A stretch of DNA of 64,000 bases from SpSt-333 sp040751955 (GTDB lineage: Bacteria; Bacteroidota; Ignavibacteria; UBA10030; UBA8401), in NCBI GenBank assembly GCA_040751955.1, contig JBFMFY010000009.1, positions 1-64,000 on the forward strand. Reading direction: 5' to 3'. The notes under the pieces are model-generated. The model made no database searches and was not told the DNA's origin. It was given only the letters and a program-made list of their open reading frames with translations. How positions within the stretch are numbered: the first letter of the stretch is position 1; every line of letters starts with the position of its first letter. A program made the translations under genes and the position numbers. Below are positions 27,801-35,269 of the stretch, in pieces.

Positions 27801-30800
27801 CCTGAATCGAAACAGAAGATACTTCTCACATATACCGCGCATGACACCGGAATTTTTGTTGCCCAAGCAACAATAGCCAGTAATGATGCCACTCATCCCG
27901 ATGTAACATTTATACTTCAGGGGAAAGCCATCCACCCGCCCGTACTAGCAGTGACGCCTGATTCATTGATTGTTGCCGTAAAGGAAAAGGATTCTATCTC
28001 AACAAAAATTAAGATAGAAAATACGGGGAAAGGAGAATTGCATTGGAATATCGGAAACTTTGCATCGGCGTCATCAATTGATCGTGAATCACATCCCCTA
28101 TCAACAGTAGAGCAGATTGTGGCGCTGAGACATCGCCAGAACCTCCTGCCGACAACTAGTAATGCAGGAGTGAAAGTACAGGCGAATGATGGAACAGGAA
28201 TACGGTTTGGCGGATCAAATGCAAAACTGATGGTGCGATCTGCGGGTATCGATCATTCAATAAGTACTGCGTGGAGTGAACGAGCTCCGATGTTCTCGGC
28301 ACGCGCTCAACATGCTGCGGTCGCACATCCAAACGGGAAGATCTACGTGTTTGGCGGATATAATTCTTCGGAGGCGCTCTCGACGCTTGAAATTTATGAT
28401 CCGAATACCAATTTATGGACACATGGTGCTCCTGTTCCACTCTCCAACAGAGGAATGTCGTATGCGATTGACAACAATGGATTCATTTACTCCATTGGAG
28501 GGCTCATCTCCGAATCGTTTAAGTATAATCCGGCAACGAATAGTTGGACAACGATCGCACAAATACCAACATCCGTTTGGGAGGCATCCGCAGTGAAAGG
28601 ATATGACGGACGTATCTATGTATTTGGAGGTGAACGTGCATTGACAAATGTGCAGATCTACGATCCTTTGTCAAATAGCTGGTCAATAGGTAATCCGATG
28701 CCGACCGGCAGGTGTCAGCTAAATGTTGTCGAAGGTCCAGGTGGATTCATGTTCGCGATTGGAGGAGGATCTGATGGATCGGGAAATGTATCGACCGCGT
28801 ATAATACCGTCGAAGTGTATGATCCGAGAACTAATACCTGGTCTGCTGCCGCACCGATGATCACCGCACGGCGTCAATTCGGTGCATGTTACGCACCGGA
28901 TGGAAAGATTTATACAATCGGCGGCAAGACGAGCTATATAAATAATAATGCTCCGTTTTTCAGTGTTGTCGAAACGTATGATCCCGTGACAAATACTTGG
29001 TCTGTTGCGGATTCGCTGCCCCAAGCGCTCGGTGAATTGGAAGGGGTAGTAATGGGAGGAAATATTCACGCCATCGGCGGGACGAACGGAATATTTGCCA
29101 AGAGTAATCTTGCATTGCAGGTACGCCCGTGGATTTCCACACATCCAACTTCCGGTACTCTTACACCCGGGGCATCGGAAGAAATAACAACGAATATCAA
29201 TGCATTGCAACTTACAGGGGGCGATTATCTTGGTAGAATACAGATAAATAGCAATGATCCTCTCCGAAATCCGAAAAATATTCCGGTGGCACTGCATGTT
29301 ATCGGTACACCTTCGCTTGCTGTCAAGCCGGACAGCATTGTCGGCATCACAGTGTATGCGGGAATATCAAGACACGACACGATCCGTATGAAGAACGCCG
29401 GTTCGGGGCAATTGATCGTCAGCGATGTCGGTGTAAGTGATACAGTTGTAACATTGAACAAAAAAAGTTTTTCACTGAAGCCGGGAGCTGAGGAAAAACT
29501 CATTGTGACGCTTGCGCTAAAAGATACCGGGGTATTCAGATATCAACTCTTTATTACGAGCAATGATTCGGCAAAACTTATCCTGAAATATCCCGTTACC
29601 GGTACTGCCGTTTTTCCATCTGAAATTTCAGTATCCACAGATTCGTTATTCTTTACGGTGATGGAGAGAGATAGTGCGTTCAAAACACTGACGATCCACA
29701 ATAATGGATTAGGTGTGTTGACTTGGAATTTTGCGGAGACAACCCTGCTCCCGGGATCCGATGAGATTTTCACCACAGATGCGTTATTTGGAATGAACTC
29801 CAAATGGCATCGGGGCAGCGTAGTGTCTAAAACTGCCGGCAGTTCTGCTGCTCTGTACTCGGAAAGGAGTCCCACAAAACGAAATCAAGTCAAATCGACA
29901 AATGATTTCCGCACCGATGCATTCGAGTCGTTTCCCCTCTACAGTACGACAGGGACCGGAGTTCATAAAATCAATCCTATGAACGGGGCAGTGATCGAGA
30001 CCTATTCCATCCCCCTCAGTGGCGGTCCCGATGGAATTGCTTTCGACGGGAAATGGGTGTATGTGTTAAAGGGATACACGAACATCGTGTATCGGTTCTC
30101 TGTGAATCCGTTGCAATTTGTCGATACGCTGGCACTGTCGGTTTCGCTGAACATTGACGGGCTCGGTACAGATGGTAAATTATTATATGTTTCCGATTAT
30201 GGAATGTCGCGGATTTACGCGATAGATATAACATCACGTCAGTTAAAAGCAACACTGATTCCTGATACCATTGTCGGAGGCGGAATAACATTCGCCGGAA
30301 GGAGAAATTCTATCTTTGCAAGTAATTTCCAGAATGGAATTTATGAATTCAACGTAAAGACAGGCGCAATAATACGCTCATTCCCGTCGCCGAACAATAT
30401 TCTTGTCTATGGACTTGCGTACTCCGGATCAGCCGATGTTCTTATCGTCAGTGGAAGCGGGATGACATATGTTCTCAATCCCAATACCGGTTCTACTTTA
30501 GCATCATACTCAGGAGAGTATAGCGGACTAGCCGCCGATGAAGCGATGTTGAATTACCTGACACTGCAGCCGGCAAACGGGATTGTTCAACCGAAATCTT
30601 CTCAGGAGGTTAAGGTCAAAATCAGTGCAAGCAATCTGACGCCTGGTTCGTACAAGAGTCGCTTCTCATTGTCATCCAACGATCCGCTCCGCGCCACGAA
30701 AGGAATTTTCACCGGAATCACAGTGACCACGGATCCGAACTCGGTAGGGGACGACGAACGTGCTGTTCCAAAAGTATTTGCGCTGCACCAGAATTACCCG

Positions 30801-31046
30801 AATCCGTTCAATCCCGCGACCACATTACGCTATGAGATACCGAAACATACGCACGTGCAGATCACCATCTACAACATCCTTGGTAAACAAGTCGGAACGC
30901 TTGTATCGGAGAATCAATCTCCCGGTTATTACTCAGTTGTGTGGAACGGGCAAACAGGTTTCGGTGCAGCTGCAAGCGGTATTTATTTTGCATCGATTCG
31001 TGCCGGTGAGTTTACAAAGACGATCAAAATGGTATTGTTGAAATAA
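21837..31046 (+). CDS. Giant secreted subtilase with repeated ASH-like modules and T9SS sorting domain
   Basis: A 3069-residue protein. A signal peptide begins at the ATG at 21837 (after AAGGGGACCTCC). The S8 protease domain has catalytic D170 (FTDSGIN), H231 (MHGTHVSG) and S551 (SGTSMSSPHVAG). From about residue 610 paired beta-sandwich modules of choice-of-anchor-D/ASH type repeat five times, each with PDS..DTI.V.N.GS and PPVI.VSPDSL blocks. Different domains are inserted between them: a DOMON-like segment (about 770-900), two amidotransferase-like folds (about 1200-1400 and 1670-1830), Kelch repeats (about 2145-2430) and a YncE-like propeller (about 2705-2900). The C-terminus has NYPNPFNPATT and ends IKMVLLK, the type A sorting signal for type IX secretion. 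It is probably surface anchored or released. Confidence 0.9.
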   Translation: MKITVSLRRYYVAFFIISCGVMYSQNIDALDFSAKKKIDASLQHVIAAKAAFPAQRIQTIESYAAGERLAESLGDVVGVLIKSKGQIHDYVRSIGGVVGSRHGDIYTALVPLNAVSQIAQQQSVSYIEASRRLYTSLQLSLSKTGADVLHALADPTKRLTGKGVIIGFTDSGINTDHPNFRTADGKTRILYVWDQYATSGGTPPTGFTYGIEKDAAAINSGLWSMYDGGMHGTHVSGIAAGNGLPAKQYVGMAPEANIIMVANKGDDLFNRGLTTVGTLDGYDYIRTKAKALGRRFVINTSQGTNLGPHDGTTLFEQALNNDVADGNIVCLAAGNEAISNRHASAIVTTSVPQEIEFQITGSSSLTIPMEVWYETGDRLVTRLKKSSQASFPMIVQAVDTTAIYSFDSITVSITSKIGSPLNGDNQLYITFQPTMYLSSFKMKFQFSAASGNLLPDGGRVDLWWERNYSVRFLTNVDPSMTFGIPAGADSAITVASYNNTSGSFGLENEISTFSGRGPRRDGAVKPDIAGIGGNVTSSIGSSGYSSNSGTSMSSPHVAGAVALLLQQDSTLTNYQVKKKLLNAATADEITGAVPNATWGYGRLNVLKASGYKGIALISLSKDTVVFKDAFKDKTTSDSVTIKNLGNEDLKITGITASHPIFTVSKSVFTVPPHATQKILIYVTPTDTGIFSGSLTIASDDTSNPSVSIILSGRSDYPPGATSSPDSIVVTLNEGDSSDAYITLGNIGAGPLHFETGIEYLPNDISASSYMPRALRGSHSAKYMQTSNTVTSNINAAVLPLLPLLIKDPIGDGAEGIDMSELRGEQTSTTISIQYVLAPAMTTMYFAGWIGFDLDQNDKTGVPLPYSLQGHDVGCEYYAPFNPSDGLRLYDTLGSLKGTYPVTVDTVGKRIQFSIPIMALSNDDGLMNIATNVGLTGPADHIPDIGHITFGNLWLSVFPNKGTVTPSGSVPITARMKTEKLDGGKFLAQVVIGTNDPEKRMIAVPLKLTVVGTPNLVVTDSVKFKTVFIGYSDTVNVLLSNNGSDVLNISNITVNNARFSVLGQSAFSLLKDASRIVQIVFTPNAQGLVQAQLSIISNDPGSPTTNVGIVADGDYAPVIDVSPDSLAFIVKEKDSTDASLTISNSGQGPLTWSYGTEGAFSTMVQLLNSIDQNKNYPFEPRTISHSSFDQGAFVSRQSLQQLSSSSKVLVIRNQFAWSMPSLDTVLARLGIVPAIINASTISSTDFSQYELIIVSSQQPFSFYQMIATQMSKFGTYVQNGGKLEFHYCPFPSDFVDLIFPGGTTSINIGSPCNIVVNPLHPVAVGIPRVLYGNSASHIQFGSIPVGANIITKDSLTGAPTTIEYSFGAGRILLTGMTWEFYYNTTGVSEPIGKMLTNAVTYMSSGMSSQFISLIPSSGTIPAGGNQNVIVRANARSVSPGVFDAKIALRNNDPVHNPFLIPVSLKVTGKPVIHIIPDSVLFGIAHVGVKHVDTIMVKNIGSEQLQVKNISVSDTLLHVSKTTFSLLSGNQTEVIVSFTPQDTGLFYAQLTFSSNDSNTLLKDIPVRGKVIHPPVIGVSPDSLVVSVDERDSTTKTLTILNSGLGELAWEIPQPMSSSVTAANSEPEFKQRSRTERTQIAQQHTPTNGNNDGTPSVGAYSLTTLLSASTSKNIVVWTAYCDTTAGGELENTLNAIKEFIPTATFDTISTMSPAELEVKLSSADIFMMPEQERREDLYSFGVACSSILTTFVQSGGTIISLDHINRGSTTFLNGTGLLTIENLNGFEFTAIVHDPESPLVKDVPATFSAMNGSNHHQSPNGRKIVREQFTSNNMVTQRDIGSGRVIYIGMDFYSYNSAMARLLANCISTSRGRNFVRTEPAAGTIAAGGSQPVMVHFTGKNTKPGDYFSFLNIVNNDPLRNPKKVPLHLHVIGKPIIKLQPDSISGITAFVGIPWHDTLHVVNEGSDQLIVTNTVISDTLLKFSTTNFTVAPESKQKILLTYTAHDTGIFVAQATIASNDATHPDVTFILQGKAIHPPVLAVTPDSLIVAVKEKDSISTKIKIENTGKGELHWNIGNFASASSIDRESHPLSTVEQIVALRHRQNLLPTTSNAGVKVQANDGTGIRFGGSNAKLMVRSAGIDHSISTAWSERAPMFSARAQHAAVAHPNGKIYVFGGYNSSEALSTLEIYDPNTNLWTHGAPVPLSNRGMSYAIDNNGFIYSIGGLISESFKYNPATNSWTTIAQIPTSVWEASAVKGYDGRIYVFGGERALTNVQIYDPLSNSWSIGNPMPTGRCQLNVVEGPGGFMFAIGGGSDGSGNVSTAYNTVEVYDPRTNTWSAAAPMITARRQFGACYAPDGKIYTIGGKTSYINNNAPFFSVVETYDPVTNTWSVADSLPQALGELEGVVMGGNIHAIGGTNGIFAKSNLALQVRPWISTHPTSGTLTPGASEEITTNINALQLTGGDYLGRIQINSNDPLRNPKNIPVALHVIGTPSLAVKPDSIVGITVYAGISRHDTIRMKNAGSGQLIVSDVGVSDTVVTLNKKSFSLKPGAEEKLIVTLALKDTGVFRYQLFITSNDSAKLILKYPVTGTAVFPSEISVSTDSLFFTVMERDSAFKTLTIHNNGLGVLTWNFAETTLLPGSDEIFTTDALFGMNSKWHRGSVVSKTAGSSAALYSERSPTKRNQVKSTNDFRTDAFESFPLYSTTGTGVHKINPMNGAVIETYSIPLSGGPDGIAFDGKWVYVLKGYTNIVYRFSVNPLQFVDTLALSVSLNIDGLGTDGKLLYVSDYGMSRIYAIDITSRQLKATLIPDTIVGGGITFAGRRNSIFASNFQNGIYEFNVKTGAIIRSFPSPNNILVYGLAYSGSADVLIVSGSGMTYVLNPNTGSTLASYSGEYSGLAADEAMLNYLTLQPANGIVQPKSSQEVKVKISASNLTPGSYKSRFSLSSNDPLRATKGIFTGITVTTDPNSVGDDERAVPKVFALHQNYPNPFNPATTLRYEIPKHTHVQITIYNILGKQVGTLVSENQSPGYYSVVWNGQTGFGAAASGIYFASIRAGEFTKTIKMVLLK

Positions 31047-31077
31047 TGTGAACCGTTCATTCACGAAAGGAGATACA

Positions 31078-31497
31078 ATGAAAGGATTTTTTCTTATCAC
31101 TCTTTTAGTTGTGTATGCGACAGTGTGTACCGCCCAAGAAAACCGTGTTCACAGTGAACATGCCCGTCCGGCTGTCGGATGGGACTCGTTCAAAGAGATG
31201 ATCATCTATCCGGAAATTGCACGTCGTGCAGGTGTTGAGGGAATCTCCAATATTGCCGTGAAACTCGACACATCCGGCGCCGTGATTGATATTATGATTT
31301 CGGGATATGATATCTTCGATTCGTCAATTGAACAGGCAATCAGAAAGGCGCGCTGGCTCCCGGAAATAGAAAACGGGAAACCAAAACCGGCATCTCTCTT
31401 TTTCGATGTTCAATTCCAGTACAGGAATACAAAGGGACCTGTGAGACGGACATTGATTATTGAGGCGGATAAAGCAAACGCAAAGCCAGAAAAGTAA
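31078..31497 (+). CDS. Secreted TonB C-terminal domain protein
   Basis: A 139-residue protein starting at the ATG at 31078 behind AAAGGAGATACA; an earlier GTG at 31048 lacks a ribosome site. A signal peptide (KGFFLITLLVVYATVCTAQ) is followed directly by a TonB-type C-domain: YPEIARRAGVEGISNIAVKLDTSG, then IEQAIRKARWLPEIENGKP. The usual proline-rich spacer and inner-membrane anchor of TonB are missing, so it is unlikely to transduce energy. Free TonB-C domains can bind cell wall or partner proteins. It follows the giant protease by 31 nt and is probably cotranscribed. Confidence 0.8.
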   Translation: MKGFFLITLLVVYATVCTAQENRVHSEHARPAVGWDSFKEMIIYPEIARRAGVEGISNIAVKLDTSGAVIDIMISGYDIFDSSIEQAIRKARWLPEIENGKPKPASLFFDVQFQYRNTKGPVRRTLIIEADKANAKPEK

Positions 31498-31648
31498 AGT
31501 GATAAAATCCGACACAATTGTCTTGTTGCTGGATTAAATTATTTCGAAACGAGTCGTTTGTATTGATTGTGAATGCGCGAACGATCATATTTGTGCAAGT
31601 CACAACAATCTTCTTCCTTTGATGTTCATCTTGGGAAAGGAGTTCACC

Positions 31649-32023
31649 ATGCAAACTGCTCTCAAACACATTTCCATTGTGCGCTTGACTGCGCGGATTC
31701 TCAGCGGTGCACTTTTTTTGTTATGGGGCACTTTTTTCGTTGAACATCTTTCGTGGTTCGGTTCTGTCCCTTCCGCAAATCCGCCTCTCATCGTGTGGGT
31801 GTTGTCGTCGCTTCACTTTACCTTGTTGGTCGGGTATGCTCTGACATTGAAATGGGAAAAGACAGGAAGCGCCGTGATGTCTGTCAGTGCAATTCTCTTC
31901 TTTTCATTTGCGGCGGGCGTGAATGCGATCCCGTTCATCATCGTCAGTGTTTTTCCCGCAATGCTGTACGCCTACTGCTGGATGAAGGAGCGGAATCATC
32001 ACGAATTGAACATCGTGCACTGA
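31649..32023 (+). CDS. Small four-helix membrane protein
   Basis: A 124-residue protein from the ATG at 31649, placed 6 nt after AAAGGAG; a TTG at 31619 is less likely. Four predicted membrane helices cover most of the chain (about residues 17-33, 46-65, 72-92 and 95-112), and the tail is charged (KERNHHELNIVH). I recognise only a general resemblance to DUF-type small integral membrane proteins (DUF7670-like). No function can be assigned. It is not obviously in an operon with its neighbours. Confidence 0.65.
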   Translation: MQTALKHISIVRLTARILSGALFLLWGTFFVEHLSWFGSVPSANPPLIVWVLSSLHFTLLVGYALTLKWEKTGSAVMSVSAILFFSFAAGVNAIPFIIVSVFPAMLYAYCWMKERNHHELNIVH

Positions 32024-32422
32024 TCATTTCGAATATGAAGTGAATGCAGATCGGATCGGGATTGTTTTGAAAGCATCTCCGTTAACTTCTATTCTCCACA
32101 AGTCTTCTCTTTTTTTCCAGCGAAACTTTACTGCAAAAATTCTCGTCTTTATTCCGGTTAGCACAATTTGTCCTTTTGCAACATCCGTTCCGGAATAACA
32201 TGGCTCAGGACGTATGAAGCCCCGGATATCTATAATAACCGTATCGTTGCTCCAAATCTGGAATGTTTTAATTCCGTATCCCGCACACGGGACAGTCTCT
32301 ACAGAAGAAAGATTTAAAATAGAGTGAGAATGTGCAAGTTCCAGAAAGAAATTGAACTCTCGCAACTGAGAATTGGAAGTTTGCAAAATAAGTGGAATCA
32401 AGAATAGATAAGTTTTTTTCAT
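32024..32422 (-). CDS. Hypothetical exported protein
   Basis: A protein of about 132 residues with the start taken as the ATG at 32422 (MKKTYLFLIP), 5 nt after AAGGAA. An in-frame ATG directly upstream at 32425 is equally possible. The N-terminal KKTYLFLIPLILQTSNS is a signal peptide. The mature part contains two cysteines (VPCAGYG and PEPCYSG) that could form a disulphide, with predicted beta strands (DTVIIDIRGF, AKGQIVLTGI). No domain is recognised. It is divergent from the second ECF sigma gene and converges on the membrane protein ending at 32023. Confidence 0.5.
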   Translation of the reverse strand: MKKTYLFLIPLILQTSNSQLREFNFFLELAHSHSILNLSSVETVPCAGYGIKTFQIWSNDTVIIDIRGFIRPEPCYSGTDVAKGQIVLTGIKTRIFAVKFRWKKREDLWRIEVNGDAFKTIPIRSAFTSYSK

Positions 32423-32494
32423 CATTTCCTTGAGAGTTTCTTGTAATATATACTCCCAAAATTCTATACTCAATATCCCCAACTATATTAGGGT

Positions 32495-33082
32495 ATGCCA
32501 AGTCTAATCAAGAAACAAATGGCGCCAACGGACAGTGAACTGATCGAACAGTCGAATGCGGGAAACAGTGCTGCATTTGAGCAACTCATCTTTCGGTACG
32601 ACAAAGATGTGCTCAATATTGCAGCACGCTATACACAAAGTTCGGATGATGCGAAGGATATCTATCAGGAAACGTTCATTCGTGTATTGAAAGGGCTGCC
32701 GAAGTTTCAACAGAAGAGCGAGTTTGCAACATGGATATTCAGAATCGCAACCAATGTCTGTTTGACGCATACGGTGAAGAAGAAAAAAATTAATCATGCA
32801 TCGTTAGAAGAACAAGAGAATGACGATGCGTTAAAGCACTTTGCCGTAAGTTATGAATCCGCGGACTCGCTGATACAAGGGGGAGAAATAGCAGCAAGGA
32901 TAGAAAAAGCATTGCATGCACTGTCACCGCAGCAGCGGCTGGTGTTCACGCTCCGCCATTATCAGGAATACAAATTGAAAGAGATCGCTGTGATGATGGA
33001 TTGTGCGGAGGGAACGGTGAAAAAATATCTGTTTGAAGCGACACAAAAAATGAGAACCCACCTGCGTGATCTCTACGAGTAA
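32495..33082 (+). CDS. ECF RNA polymerase sigma factor
   Basis: A 195-residue RpoE-type sigma factor. Region 2 contains YTQSSDDAKDIYQETFIRVLKG and FATWIFRIATNVC; region 4 contains QRLVFTLRHYQEYKLKEIA and CAEGTVKKYLFEA. The ATG at 32495 and an internal ATG at 32519 are both possible starts; neither has a good Shine-Dalgarno. It is the first gene of a three-gene unit with an anti-sigma protein (3 nt later) and a DUF4097 solenoid. It probably responds to an envelope signal. No copy of the GAAACC-N17-GTC promoter used by the first ECF gene is seen upstream. Confidence 0.92.
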   Translation: MPSLIKKQMAPTDSELIEQSNAGNSAAFEQLIFRYDKDVLNIAARYTQSSDDAKDIYQETFIRVLKGLPKFQQKSEFATWIFRIATNVCLTHTVKKKKINHASLEEQENDDALKHFAVSYESADSLIQGGEIAARIEKALHALSPQQRLVFTLRHYQEYKLKEIAVMMDCAEGTVKKYLFEATQKMRTHLRDLYE

Positions 33083-33085
33083 ACT

Positions 33086-34042
33086 ATGAAAAAAGAAGAA
33101 TACAAAGAATTGATGTACCTCTCCATTTATGGAGAATTAAATTCCGACGAGCAAGTACGCCTTGACGATTATCTCAAAAAGCATCCCGAGTTGAAGAAAG
33201 AACTGCAGGAGATAAAAAAATTCAAATCATTCGTATCGGATAACACAGCCGATGCAACGCCCGACGACCTTCTGCGTGAAGCTCGTACGCAACTGCGGAC
33301 AGCGATCAGGAAAGAGAAAAACAGACAACAGTATGTTTCTGCGATCCTTGGATCAATATACGAACTCTTCCGTCCAAAGTTTGCTTTAACGGGCGCTGCG
33401 GCTCTCTCGCTTGGTATATTCATCGGCTACTGTTCATTCTCACCCCCGGGCGCCGGGCAGGGATTGGTGTTCCAACCTGTGGCGCATGAATCGTCTTCGG
33501 CGGATATGACAAGGATTGATCATGTGCGCTTTATCGATTCGGATGCAAGCGACGGTGAAGTAGAATTTGAATTTGAGGCGGTCGCACCGATGCGGTTGAA
33601 GGGAAAAGTAAATGATCCGGAAGTGCAAAAAATACTGACCCATGCATTGTTGAATGAATCGAATGCCGGTGTCCGGTTAAAAACAGTCAATGCAATTGCG
33701 CAGCAAACAAATCAAAAGCGTTCTTCCGATCCGGCAGTGAAATCTGCATTGATTACAACGATCAAGACCGATCAGAATCCCGGCGTGCGCCGTGAAGCGC
33801 TGCGAGTGTTGCTGCAATTTGAGTTTGACGATGAAATACGGAACGCACTCTTGCACGTACTTTCAAAAGACAATAATCCCGGTCTGCGTGTTGCTGCTAT
33901 CAATGCGCTTGAAATGGCGCGGATGGACGGTCAAAAATTTGATGATCAAACCGTATCAGCCTTAAAACAACAAATAGTAAACGAACAAAACAGATATATC
34001 CGCGATCGTGCGGCAAACTTAGTAAAGGAGATCTATCAATGA
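33086..34042 (+). CDS. Anti-sigma-type membrane protein with HEAT repeats
   Basis: A 318-residue protein. Residues 1-80 (KKEEYKELMYLSIYGELNSDE and following) look like a cytoplasmic anti-sigma domain without zinc ligands. One membrane helix lies at about 92-112 (FALTGAAALSLGIFIGYCSF). From about residue 175 a HEAT-type helical-repeat region runs to the C-terminus (NESNAGVRLKTVNAIAQQ, QNPGVRREALRVLLQF, NNPGLRVAAINALEMAR). The repeats would be periplasmic and are probably the sensor or protein-binding part. It starts 3 nt after the sigma gene and overlaps the next gene by ATGA. Confidence 0.85.
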   Translation: MKKEEYKELMYLSIYGELNSDEQVRLDDYLKKHPELKKELQEIKKFKSFVSDNTADATPDDLLREARTQLRTAIRKEKNRQQYVSAILGSIYELFRPKFALTGAAALSLGIFIGYCSFSPPGAGQGLVFQPVAHESSSADMTRIDHVRFIDSDASDGEVEFEFEAVAPMRLKGKVNDPEVQKILTHALLNESNAGVRLKTVNAIAQQTNQKRSSDPAVKSALITTIKTDQNPGVRREALRVLLQFEFDDEIRNALLHVLSKDNNPGLRVAAINALEMARMDGQKFDDQTVSALKQQIVNEQNRYIRDRAANLVKEIYQ

Positions 34043-35190
34043 AACACTATCGTGCGGTGATCAGCATACTGCTTCTTGCACTGTTCACATCTCTTCCTGC
34101 ATCTGCTGATCCGGATGTCAAAAGAGAAAAATCGTTCAGCGTTGGCAAGACGAGTTCCCTGGATGTTTCCGTCAGCGGCGGAGATGTGCTGGTGAAAACA
34201 TGGGATAAAAACGAGATCAATGTCGTCGTCGAAGGACTCGACGATGAAGACATGGAATATGTGAAGATGAACCAATCGGGGGACGAAGTGCGGGTAACGT
34301 ATCGTCCGAAATGGGGAAATCACGGCGGCGGCAGGTTCGTGATGACGGTCCCATCTCAATGCAAAGTTGACCTGCGCACGTCGGGAGGAGATCTCGAGTT
34401 GCAAGGTAATTTAACTGCCGACGCGAAAGGTTCGACATCGGGAGGAAATATCCTGATTGAGAAAGTGAAAGGTGCGGTTTCGATGTCCACTTCCGGCGGT
34501 GATGTGAAAACTGGTGATATTGACGGCAAGGCAGATTTGCGAACTTCCGGTGGAAATATTTTTCTCGCATCGGTCAACGGCGAAGCGACTGTCAGTACTT
34601 CCGGCGGCGACATCAGAATCGAAAAAGTCGGGAAGAAGTTAGATGCGCGCACCTCCGGCGGCGACATTGATGTTGGCGATATCGGCGGCGATGCAAACCT
34701 TTCAACGGCAGGCGGCGATGTTCGTGTCGGCAAAGTGAGCGGCAGTGCAAATTTGAGAACTGCCGGCGGCGATGTTGTGCTCAAGGGTGCCTCCGGTACA
34801 GTGGAAGCGAAATCTTCCGGAGGTGATATTGATTTGAAAAATATTACCGGATCAATTGATGCAAAAACCGCCGGTGGAAATATTGAGGCAGAACTGAATC
34901 CAAGCGGAAAGGGGGACAGCGAATTGAAAACCGCAGGTGGTGATCTGAAACTGTACATTCCTGCAACGGCAAAAGCGACCATCGAAGCTGTCATCCGCAT
35001 ACGCGATGATTGGGGAGGTTCACACAGAAATAAATACGACATCCGATCCGACTTTAAAGCAGATACGTACGACAAACGAGGCAATAGAGAGGATACAGAT
35101 GAGATTCGCGCTACGTATCTGCTCAACGGCGGCGGCGAGAATATTTATCTGGAAACGGTGAACGGATATATTGAGATCCGCAAAAAGTAG
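34039..35190 (+). CDS. Secreted DUF4097 beta-solenoid protein
   Basis: A 383-residue protein with a signal peptide (YRAVISILLLALFTSLPASA). Residues about 114-302 consist of roughly ten near-perfect 18-residue repeats, each starting T(S/A)GG(D/N) followed by a strand and a turn, the pattern of a right-handed beta-solenoid of the DUF4097/DUF4098 (putative adhesin) type. The C-terminal part (AKATIEAVIRIRDDWGG to the end) forms a cap-like domain. It is coupled by ATGA overlap to the anti-sigma gene, so it probably belongs to the regulated response. Many relatives are found in such operons, but the biochemical function is unknown. Confidence 0.85.
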   Translation: MKHYRAVISILLLALFTSLPASADPDVKREKSFSVGKTSSLDVSVSGGDVLVKTWDKNEINVVVEGLDDEDMEYVKMNQSGDEVRVTYRPKWGNHGGGRFVMTVPSQCKVDLRTSGGDLELQGNLTADAKGSTSGGNILIEKVKGAVSMSTSGGDVKTGDIDGKADLRTSGGNIFLASVNGEATVSTSGGDIRIEKVGKKLDARTSGGDIDVGDIGGDANLSTAGGDVRVGKVSGSANLRTAGGDVVLKGASGTVEAKSSGGDIDLKNITGSIDAKTAGGNIEAELNPSGKGDSELKTAGGDLKLYIPATAKATIEAVIRIRDDWGGSHRNKYDIRSDFKADTYDKRGNREDTDEIRATYLLNGGGENIYLETVNGYIEIRKK

Positions 35191-35220
35191 TTGACAATCG
35201 TAATGAAACAAAACTCATGG

Positions 35221-35249
35221 GGCGGCGTACCCAATTAACTAACGCCGCC
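35221..35249 (+). terminator. Inverted repeat after the DUF4097 gene
   Basis: GGCGGCGT (35221-35228) pairs with ACGCCGCC (35242-35249) around a 13-nt loop, followed only by TTTG. It is probably a weak terminator or attenuator between the sigma operon and the DUF5916 gene that starts 20 nt later. Confidence 0.5.
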
Positions 35250-35269
35250 TTTGAGTATCAGGAGAAAGT

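Noticed and set aside
28270..29120. Kelch repeats as an assembly duplication
   Set aside because: The repeats are only similar at protein level and diverged at DNA level, as expected for a true propeller domain.
28719..29297. 192-residue minus-strand ORF inside the giant protease
   Set aside because: Antisense of the Kelch region; composition is unlike a protein (Cys/Arg/Ile rich) and the sense frame is strongly supported.
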